In this document: positions 57,383 to 64,000 of the stretch, piece by piece | Layout of the letters: each line of letters opens with the position of its first letter | Position numbering within the stretch: position 1 is the first letter of the stretch | DNA from: JAAURB01 sp049649525 | Lineage (GTDB): Bacteria; Cyanobacteriota; Cyanobacteriia; Cyanobacteriales; Microcoleaceae | Assembly (NCBI GenBank): GCA_049649525.1 | Contig: JBARZE010000006.1 | Location: forward strand, 150,917-214,916 | Direction of reading: 5' to 3' | DNA: 64,000 nt | Notes under the pieces: model-generated | Seen by the model: the letters and a program-made list of their open reading frames with translations, nothing else | What the model was told of the DNA's origin: nothing | Database searches by the model: none | Made by a program: the position numbers and the translations under genes

Positions 57383-57721
57383 ATGGACGAATTAGTACAA
57401 AGACTCTCAGACGGAAAACATCCTGTTGAAGTGGGTTTAAGGCCTGAAAAAACGGTTTCTGCTTTCAAAGAAAGTATCGACCGAGACTATGTCTATATTA
57501 AATTTACTCAAACCAGAGGCGGAACAGAACTTGGGGTTAAACTCGATCAAAAAGCTTGTAACATTCAAACCGCTGACTTTGAAAAAGAAACAGGAATAGT
57601 TCATATTGAAGGTGATTTAACCTTGAATTATGTTAAAGTTCGCTGTATTGCGGATATTAACTTACAAACCTTAACAGGGGAAGGAAATCTAGAACCTGTC
57701 ACCGAATTAACAGTTGCCTAA
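57383..57721 (+). CDS. Small conserved protein in the synthetase operon, function unknown
   Basis: A 112-residue soluble protein with AAGGAG directly upstream. The sequence alternates as in an all-beta fold ('DYVYIKFTQTRGGTELGVKL', 'IVHIEGDLTLNYVKVRCIAD'), and 'VEVGLRPEKTVSAFKESI' precedes it. I recognise no family. It pairs with the previous gene and precedes mbtH by 56 bases. Confidence 0.7.
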   Translation: MDELVQRLSDGKHPVEVGLRPEKTVSAFKESIDRDYVYIKFTQTRGGTELGVKLDQKACNIQTADFEKETGIVHIEGDLTLNYVKVRCIADINLQTLTGEGNLEPVTELTVA

Positions 57722-57777
57722 TTTGATTCAATTTACTGTCAAAAAAACAATCTAAATTAAGTGGAGAATTACTACAA

Positions 57778-57993
57778 ATGAACTCAGAAGAAGATTCTAC
57801 AATTTATCGAGTTGTTGTTAATGAAGAAGAACAATATTCCATTTGGCCAGACTATCGAGAAATCCCCTTTGGATGGCGAGAGGTGGGTAAAAGTGGCCCC
57901 AAACAAGACTGTTTAGACTATATCAAAGAAGTCTGGACAGATATGCGCCCTCTCAGTTTGCGCCGAAAAATGGAGCAATTAGAAAAATCCTAA
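57778..57993 (+). CDS. MbtH-like protein
   Basis: A 71-residue member of the MbtH family, small chaperones that bind and activate adenylation domains. The signature residues are in 'YSIWPDYREIPFGWREVG' and 'CLDYIKEVWTDMRPLSLR', including the conserved Trp residues. It is the last gene before a strong terminator, which supports one operon from the synthetase to here, and implies that the upstream adenylation domain needs it. Confidence 0.93.
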   Translation: MNSEEDSTIYRVVVNEEEQYSIWPDYREIPFGWREVGKSGPKQDCLDYIKEVWTDMRPLSLRRKMEQLEKS

Positions 57994-58010
57994 ATTTCTT
58001 TAACCCGAAG

Positions 58011-58033
58011 AGAGGTTTTTTTCAACCTCTTTT
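58011..58033 (+). terminator. Rho-independent terminator after mbtH
   Basis: AGAGGTT at 58011-58017 pairs with AACCTCT at 58024-58030 around a six-base T-rich loop, followed by TTT. It begins 17 bases after the MbtH stop codon and should end the synthetase operon, though read-through into the next two genes is possible. Confidence 0.8.
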
Positions 58034-58082
58034 CATTGAGATGGGCGGGATATTTTTAACATAATTAATCATCTCCTCAAAT

Positions 58083-58580
58083 ATGAGTGAAACTGATCCC
58101 AGCCCTCAACTAGATTTACTTGTTCCTTGGGATTTATATCCGGAATACTCGTTAAATGAAGTCGAACGAATTCAGGTTACCCAAGCCCTCAATTATTTAT
58201 TAACCGCGCTCAACCAAACAATGATTGAAAATGCATTATCTTTTACTGTTCAAGCCTTACAAATATTAGAACCTGTGGAGACTTCTCCCGCTGAAATATC
58301 CACAACAAAATCATCGCTGAATACCTGGGAAGTTGAAGATTACGACCGCTATTTTCAGGTAAACCATGTTCAAACTCAACAACCTGCTCTCTGTCTGGTT
58401 AAAAGTGTTATTATTGCCAGTCAACAATTTTTAATTCTTTGTTTTAATAGTCAGAATCAATCGAATTCTACCTTTCAGAACTTAGATCCGATTCAAATTG
58501 AACAGCAAAAACAAGGTTTAATTAGTTACACTTATTTATTAGCAAGAACATTTGATATAGATTTAGAGAATAAAACATGA
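58083..58580 (+). CDS. Uncharacterised protein after the synthetase operon
   Basis: A 165-residue acidic, soluble protein. It has a helical N-terminus ('VERIQVTQALNYLLTALNQT') and a mixed C-terminal half ('PALCLVKSVIIASQQFLILC'). I recognise no family. Its stop overlaps the next start by four bases (ATGA), so the two are translationally coupled. Separation from mbtH by a terminator leaves its link to the peptide pathway uncertain. Confidence 0.65.
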   Translation: MSETDPSPQLDLLVPWDLYPEYSLNEVERIQVTQALNYLLTALNQTMIENALSFTVQALQILEPVETSPAEISTTKSSLNTWEVEDYDRYFQVNHVQTQQPALCLVKSVIIASQQFLILCFNSQNQSNSTFQNLDPIQIEQQKQGLISYTYLLARTFDIDLENKT

Positions 58581-59140
58581 TTCAAGACCATTCATTACAA
58601 ATTTGGAAAGGATTTCACTGGTCATTTTTCGTGAATATCCAAGGTTTAACGATTTGCCTAAATCGACTGGAAAAATATCTGAATTCAGGCGATCTTTCTC
58701 AAGCTGAAATTGAACTAAAAACAGCCACAGAATTAATGTTAGCATCGGGTGCAGCAATGTCACTAGCGGGTAGCTTTAGTCGAGCTGAATATGAACAACA
58801 TATTCGACCGATGATGGCACCTCCCAACGTTCAATCTGCTAACTTTAGTGGGTTAATGTCTTGGGATCATGCTTGGTTAATGAAAGTTTGGAAACGGCTG
58901 CGTCCTCACTTTAAAAATCTACCGACCGCATTACAACTGCAACATGAACAGTTTGTTCACGCTTATTTAGAGCTAGCAACCGCTCACAAAGCAGTCTGTC
59001 AAAAGTTTGGCGGAGATGAAACGGGCAGCTTACGTTTTGATCGCGCAAATGCGATTAATATTCTGGAGAAATTTGCAAATAGTCGTAGAAAGTTAATCGA
59101 TCCAAAACGACAAATAGAAAGTAGTTGTCCATTTCATTAA
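58577..59140 (+). CDS. Uncharacterised His-rich helical protein, coupled to the previous gene
   Basis: A 187-residue, mostly helical protein. Conserved-looking residues include 'FSRAEYEQHIRPMMAPPNVQ', 'GLMSWDHAWLMKVWKRLRP' and a C-terminal 'SSCPFH'. The spaced His residues and the final Cys-Pro-Phe-His could bind a metal or heme, but this is only suggestive; I cannot name a family with confidence. Overlap of four bases with the upstream gene implies the two products work together. Confidence 0.65.
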   Translation: MIQDHSLQIWKGFHWSFFVNIQGLTICLNRLEKYLNSGDLSQAEIELKTATELMLASGAAMSLAGSFSRAEYEQHIRPMMAPPNVQSANFSGLMSWDHAWLMKVWKRLRPHFKNLPTALQLQHEQFVHAYLELATAHKAVCQKFGGDETGSLRFDRANAINILEKFANSRRKLIDPKRQIESSCPFH

Positions 59141-59219
59141 CAAATGGGGGGAGGATATCAACGCGGGATATAAATAAATCGTTTAACGTTAACTTTCCTC
59201 CCCAATCAACCCACTCTGA

Positions 59220-60260
59220 TTAAACCAATGCTAAATCTTTTTCCATCTCCTCGGTGTATTCTCCCAAGCTAGCAGCACTATTGAATTTAGCCCGTTGCAA
59301 CAGAAGTTTTTGGGCTGCGCTGACATTGGCATCCTCTCCCTTCCAATGTTCTAATGCGGGTTGCTGAATGGCGCGGGCATAAGAAAAAGTTACTCGCCAA
59401 GGACAGATATCAGCGTACTTAGCATTCATTGTATTCAAATGAGCACAAGAGCGTTCTTTACTTTGTCCACCCGACAAAAATGCGATCCCGGGGACTGTAG
59501 CCGGAACATTATTTCGCAGACATTGAACTGTCATTTCTGCCACCTGTTCAACACTGGCTTGAGTCGAACAACCCTTACCCGAAATCACCATGCTCGGCTT
59601 CAGAATCATTTGATCTAACGCTACTTTATTCAAACGCAATTGATCGAATACCGCCTGCAATGTTTCATCTGTCACTTCGTAACACTCTTCAATGGTGTGA
59701 TCCCCATCAATTAACACTTCCGGTTCTACAATGGGTACTAATCCCCCTTCCTGACATAATGCCGCATATCGGGCTAAACCATGAGCATTCGCCTCAATAC
59801 AAGTTGCGCTGGGAATACCATTACCAATCGTAATCACAGCCCGCCACTTGGCAAAACGAGCACCCATCTGATAATACTCGGCAATGCGATCGCGCAATCC
59901 ATCTAGCCCTTCAGTCACCTTCTCATTCGGACATCGGGTCAGATCTTTTGCCCCGGTATCAACCTTAATCCCAATCATGATCCCCGCCTCTTGCATGACT
60001 TGGGTCAAAGGCTTGCCAGACTGACTAGACTGACGAATCGTTTCATCATACAGAATCGCACCACTGATGTAATCGCTTAAGTTAGGAGTGGTTAAAATCA
60101 TCTCCCTGTAAGCTCTTCGACGATCTTCTGTCGTCGGAATACCTAGGTTTTCAAACCGCTTATTGCAAGTTCCATTGCTCTCATCCATTGCCAAAACCCC
60201 TTTACCCGGAGCCACCATCGCCTCGGCTGTTTTCCGTAATTCCTGAGCATAATTACTCAT
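59220..60260 (-). CDS. Class I fructose-bisphosphate aldolase
   Basis: A 346-residue Schiff-base aldolase of glycolysis, gluconeogenesis and the Calvin cycle. Diagnostic parts are 'GVLAMDESNGTCNKRFENLG', 'GARFAKWRAVITI', 'VPIVEPEVLIDGDH' and the Schiff-base Lys in 'LDQMILKPSMVISGKG'. There is a good upstream ribosome site (AGGAGAAAA). The gene converges with the previous one; GGGGAGGA at 59148-59155 pairs with TCCTCCCC at 59196-59203 in the gap and may help termination from either side. Confidence 0.96.
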   Translation of the reverse strand: MSNYAQELRKTAEAMVAPGKGVLAMDESNGTCNKRFENLGIPTTEDRRRAYREMILTTPNLSDYISGAILYDETIRQSSQSGKPLTQVMQEAGIMIGIKVDTGAKDLTRCPNEKVTEGLDGLRDRIAEYYQMGARFAKWRAVITIGNGIPSATCIEANAHGLARYAALCQEGGLVPIVEPEVLIDGDHTIEECYEVTDETLQAVFDQLRLNKVALDQMILKPSMVISGKGCSTQASVEQVAEMTVQCLRNNVPATVPGIAFLSGGQSKERSCAHLNTMNAKYADICPWRVTFSYARAIQQPALEHWKGEDANVSAAQKLLLQRAKFNSAASLGEYTEEMEKDLALV

Positions 60261-60546
60261 CTTGATTTTCTCCTGAAGAGACTAAACTTGAGATGCAAAT
60301 ATTATTGCAAATAATTCTCAAAAAGTCTATAATCAATTTGCTGAATATTCTATTGGGCTAATCGTCAAACCCTATGGAATTCTGTAACTTTCCTTGTGTG
60401 AACCCTTTGCTGATAAAGGGTTTCACCTTTTGTCTAGGTTAGGCCCCGGAAATATAGGTAAACCTGTTGGGCAGAAATATTTACAAAAATTCTTGATAAC
60501 GACTATTAGCCTAAATCTAATCTATCTCAAATAGGAGTAATAAACC

Positions 60547-60993
60547 GTGAATGCTTCTGAACAAGCCAAAAGTATTGAATTCCTCAGTAAAATTGCCACT
60601 GTTATGAATTTATTCACCTCTGAATTTCCTGATACCTCAGTCGATCTCAGTCCCTGGCTGAAAAATACAGAAACAGCAAAATTTGATGATCCTGATTCCA
60701 TCGATCTAGCATTTCACTTCCAACAGCGTAGTTTTGCTTGTCAAAGTCAATGCATCTTAATGCAGATTCGCCTGCCGCCAGCCTCAAAAGCCAATTCATA
60801 CCGAAAAATGAGTATCGAACTTTCAGGACATGACTATACAGGACAACAATGGCGATTTGATACGACCCGGCAACACGTATTTTGGGGTCGAGTTTTGCCG
60901 CTACCAGAAGCAGAAGAAAAACTAAGACCACTCTGTATCACCATTCTCCAGTTATTTGAGCCAGCCAAGAAAAGCAGCACATCGGGACAATAA
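60547..60993 (+). CDS. Hypothetical protein, GTG start
   Basis: A 148-residue soluble protein. AGGAG nine bases before the GTG supports this start. It begins 'MNASEQAKSIEFLSKIATVM' and has a beta-rich middle ('SIELSGHDYTGQQWRFDTTR', 'FWGRVLPLPEAEEKLRPLC'). I recognise no family or motif. It precedes the Crp-type regulator gene by 94 bases on the same strand. Confidence 0.7.
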   Translation: MNASEQAKSIEFLSKIATVMNLFTSEFPDTSVDLSPWLKNTETAKFDDPDSIDLAFHFQQRSFACQSQCILMQIRLPPASKANSYRKMSIELSGHDYTGQQWRFDTTRQHVFWGRVLPLPEAEEKLRPLCITILQLFEPAKKSSTSGQ

Positions 60994-61087
60994 ACGATTA
61001 CTCTTTCAAATGAGCTGTCTTAACAGACCCCAGAGAGAGGAGACAGAGCAAATGACAAACAACAAGTAACGAATCACCAAATCAATC

Positions 61088-61672
61088 ATGTTTAGCACAA
61101 ACTTAGCATTTCCTCCATCGAATCAATCTGCAATCAATACGTTCAAACGTCGAGAAATCTTACCCTACAAAGAGATGACGCTGTGGCGGATTCAAACAGG
61201 AATCGTTCGTACTTTCAGCTCGACAGAAGAAGGTGACATCGTTACTTTAGGATTCTGGGGGCCTGGAGATGTTGTGGGTGAAGCCCTCGGCTGCATTCAG
61301 CCTTACCAGATAGAATGCTTGAGCGAAGTAAAAGCCTGTTGTCTGAAGTTAAACAAGCTTTGGCAAATTGAACTCGACCAAGGCTGGCATATCAATCAAG
61401 TGATGCTCGCTCATATTCATCAAACCCAAGAGTTATTACGAATTCGCAATGGAGAAGTCGCGCAGCGAGTCATGCAGCTATTACACTGCTTAGCTCACAA
61501 ATTTGCTCGTCCGGTCGAGGGCGGACAAGTGCTTACAGTCCGACTGACTCATCAAGATATTGCCGATACCGTTGGCACATCGCGAGTCACCATTACCCGT
61601 GTATTGAATCAATTAGCCCAACAAGGTCAGATTCAGTGGATGCGTCAATATTTAGTGATTCCCATTGCTTAA
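61088..61672 (+). CDS. Crp/Fnr-family transcriptional regulator
   Basis: A 194-residue DNA-binding regulator. The N-terminal beta-roll is recognisable ('LWRIQTGIVRTFSSTEEGDI', 'TLGFWGPGDVVGEALG') but lacks the usual cyclic-nucleotide phosphate-binding Arg-Ser pattern, so it may respond to another signal or to none. The C-terminal helix-turn-helix is 'LTHQDIADTVGTSRVTITRV'. It is shorter than CRP or NtcA because the N-terminus is reduced. The target genes are unknown. Confidence 0.88.
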   Translation: MFSTNLAFPPSNQSAINTFKRREILPYKEMTLWRIQTGIVRTFSSTEEGDIVTLGFWGPGDVVGEALGCIQPYQIECLSEVKACCLKLNKLWQIELDQGWHINQVMLAHIHQTQELLRIRNGEVAQRVMQLLHCLAHKFARPVEGGQVLTVRLTHQDIADTVGTSRVTITRVLNQLAQQGQIQWMRQYLVIPIA

Positions 61673-63072
61673 AACACCCGTCACCCTGAGCAATGAGCGC
61701 AGTCGAATTGCACCCGAATGTTACAACGATCAATCTTACAAAAACCAATTTTTATTATTGCCCATCTCTTTGATAATTTATATCAACTCATTTCTCATTA
61801 TTTCAAATATGAAACTACTTTTCAATACGATTTAGTGGTTTAATGTGAACAACCCGTTTTAATTTATAGATTTCTCAGTCCATTTTATCATTGGAATAAA
61901 GCACTAATGAGAGGTGTACAAAAGTTATCTTTATTCAGTTTATTGAGATAATCTGACGGGTATTGCTATCAGAAATTCTTTGTGAAACCATCTAAAACTT
62001 GTACAAACGTCTACAAGCGTGAAATCACTTCCCTCATTGTCTATAATAGCGCTCTTGCAATCGGTAGCAGGTAACGGGTGCTAGGATGAGCGAAATGTCC
62101 GCCCCTAATCTGCGTAGTGTTATACAACTTATTTAATTAAGTGATTGTTTGCCTTTCTCAAACACAACTCAAACTGATTAAGGCAGCAGTTACCAATCTC
62201 TAGAAATGAACCTCACTATAAAGTATTAAAGTAGCGCTTTAAATTAAAGTTGAAATTCTAAAAAATCCTGAATCTTAAACCCCCTCATTGTTTCAAGCTG
62301 CTGGCTGAGTTAAGCTTCAGGTAACCCACGACAGACTTTACAGAAGCTTTATAAAATTAAACCTCAACTTTACTATTACTTTACAAAATACTCCTATATT
62401 TTTTGATCGGCATTCTCTATAATGATTGTGCTGTTGAAACTCATTCTCAATTTTTAAAAAATCATAGATGAAAAAACATTCAACAGTTTATTGATAATCA
62501 GAGGGGTAACAGTTGAAAGTGAACCGTGAGATATTCAGATTTCTACGGTCAGCCTATTGGGTAGTCTTATAGAGCGATAAAAGCATAGTTAAACTGAAAT
62601 CGAATAACAAAGTTTTTGCTGTTAACAACGATTAACCATTTATCCAATTAGTCATTTTATCTTTGTATATTTTTTAAAATGACTGGTTTTTGCAACGTTT
62701 TTTATGAATGCTGAACCCTTAATCGGCATTCATGCTTTGCTATTTGAGTGTAAAAATAATAGACAAGAATATTTAATCTAATAATCTATATTATCAAGAT
62801 TTTCTAATTAGTTAATAGTTGTAATCTTATTGAGAATAATATATAGTTGTCGAAGTTGGCTAAATGAGATTGAATTTCAAAAAGAAATAAATATCCCAGC
62901 CGATAACAATACCTTATTGCTATCTAGTTATAAGTCAAAAAGCTAAGACAAAGCCTATAGATGTGTATAAATTTTTACATTGGATATCTACGCCGTTAGA
63001 AAGCATCCAACTGAACTAAGTAGGAATTTATAGCATCCTCTGCAATTAACAAACATTTCATCAGGAGATTTT
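61673..63072. other. 1.4 kb non-coding region before the Calx-beta protein
   Basis: AT-rich DNA without a convincing reading frame. Near 61691 is a small repeat of the TGAGC/GTCGA type. At 62042-62047 TATAAT is followed by a GC-richer block (62049-62110) that can fold: CGCTC at 62050-62054 pairs with GAGCG at 62088-62092, and TAGCA with TGCTA inside. This may be a small RNA or a long leader. The last bases carry AGGAG for the next gene. Confidence 0.5.
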
Positions 63073-64000
63073 ATGGCAACTTTTTCCGTCAGTCCCGATA
63101 CCTTATTTGAGTCAGAAGCAACCGTCGCAACATTTAACTTCGTATTGGATGAAGCTCCGCCCCCCGAAGGTGTGGTTGTAACTCTATCCGGAGATGTCGC
63201 TCAGTCCTTCACACAATTTAATCTGTTTGGTTTGAGCTTTTCGGGTCTAGCAGGTGCGCCTGAAGACTCATCCCCAAACATGGATTTTTCCCAGTTTGAT
63301 GTCACAATTGTCGAGCAAACTGCATCTATCACTCTTCCTTTCTTTAATGATTTCACAGCGGAAGACCCTCAAGATGTAACATTCTCAGTCACCTCAAATG
63401 ATGTCACGTTTGATGCGGGCGCCAACTCCACCGTCGTCACTTTTGCCGATGACCCCAGCGACATTAGTGGTCCTACACCCCAGGTGAGTCTGACAGCGAG
63501 TCCAACCGACCTAAATGAAGAAACTAGCGATGTTTTTACTCTTTCATTTAACGTCAGCGAACCCATTACAGAGCCATTGCTCGTCACTATTGATAGTGAT
63601 GTAGCCCGCTCACTGGCTGAATTTGATGTATTTTCCCCAAGTGTCAGTTTTAACAATGCTCAGCTTGTTACAGCCAATGCTGATTCTAGCGGCTTAACTT
63701 TAGCATTAACCGGACAAAATGCCAGTGTCAGCTTACCTGTATTTAATGATGATGAAGATGAAGGGCCAGAAAGCATTACCTACACCCTTCAACCCAGTGA
63801 TGCCTACACTATAGACCCAGGCGCTAGTGAGATTACCTTAACCATCACTGATGATGATGCTCCCCCACCGCCACCGCCTGTTAACACAGCCCCAGACGCA
63901 GATGATGATAGCTATAGCACCGAATTTGAAGCAGCCTTAACTGTTAATGCTCCGGGTGTATTGGGTAACGATACAGATGCAGATGGAGATGAATTAACTG
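63073..64000 (+). CDS. Large Calx-beta/cadherin-like surface protein, N-terminal part
   Basis: The frame is open from ATG 63073 (AGGAG six bases upstream) to the window edge, 309 residues visible. Residues 1-265 contain two or more Calx-beta-like modules ('TPQVSLTASPTDLNEETSDV', 'VFNDDEDEGPESITYTLQPS'), then a Pro hinge 'DDDAPPPPPPVNTAPDADDD' and a VCBS/cadherin-type start ('VLGNDTDADGDELT'). There is no signal peptide, which fits type I secretion of large RTX-type adhesins or surface-layer proteins. The C-terminus, and so any RTX repeats, lie outside the window. Confidence 0.85.
   Translation, partial: MATFSVSPDTLFESEATVATFNFVLDEAPPPEGVVVTLSGDVAQSFTQFNLFGLSFSGLAGAPEDSSPNMDFSQFDVTIVEQTASITLPFFNDFTAEDPQDVTFSVTSNDVTFDAGANSTVVTFADDPSDISGPTPQVSLTASPTDLNEETSDVFTLSFNVSEPITEPLLVTIDSDVARSLAEFDVFSPSVSFNNAQLVTANADSSGLTLALTGQNASVSLPVFNDDEDEGPESITYTLQPSDAYTIDPGASEITLTITDDDAPPPPPPVNTAPDADDDSYSTEFEAALTVNAPGVLGNDTDADGDELT

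Overview
The window reads as chromosomal DNA of a filamentous cyanobacterium, probably Oscillatoriales (Planktothrix, Lyngbya or Oscillatoria relatives). The evidence is scattered GCGATCGC (HIP1) octamers, a class I aldolase, a GroEL with a Gly-Met tail and CIRCE operator but no groES beside it, an AMIN-domain TonB receptor, several cyanobacteria-type small proteins, and many intergenic palindromes and heptamer repeats. The genus is inference.

Layout. 1-1905: housekeeping (end of an alpha/beta hydrolase, a small DUF2555-like protein, coaBC). 2211-11962: an AT-rich four-gene defence island that looks like class 2 DISARM (C5 methylase DrmMII, large DrmE-like protein, helicase DrmA, DUF1998 protein DrmB) with no drmC phospholipase D gene. 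12088-35608: mostly core genes: groEL2, a coiled-coil protein, a STAS protein, DedA, uvrA, sugar-ABC parts, a frameshifted RTX gene, an HD hydrolase, a dTMP cluster (thyX carrying an intein, dut, dCMP deaminase), an SDR-CIA30 fusion, queF, rpmI-rplT, a TPR protein, a GntR regulator, dienelactone hydrolase and an S1-like protein. 35709-36610 is decayed DNA: a TPR gene broken at palindromic repeats and an IS630-type transposase remnant.

36705-59140 is the most interesting region. On the minus strand lie an RTX protein, a TonB-dependent receptor and two SbmA/YddA-type ABC proteins. Divergently, on the plus strand, come exbB-exbD-tonB-MORN protein, and then a compact nonribosomal peptide locus: TubC-C-A-PCP synthetase; a fusion of a CmlA-type diiron beta-hydroxylase, a second TubC docking domain and a thioester reductase; a methyltransferase; a class III aminotransferase; two small unknown proteins; and MbtH. 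A terminator follows MbtH, then two more unknown genes overlapping by four bases. A Fur-box-like site precedes exbB. The simplest model is that one amino acid is loaded, perhaps acylated, beta-hydroxylated on the carrier, reductively released as an aldehyde, aminated and methylated, and that the product is handled by the neighbouring TonB/ABC system, possibly as a metallophore. Enzyme families and gene order are seen or recognised; the product and its metal role are inference.

59220-64000: class I fructose-bisphosphate aldolase, a small unknown protein, a Crp/Fnr-type regulator, a 1.4 kb non-coding stretch, and the start of a large Calx-beta/RTX-like surface protein that runs off the window.
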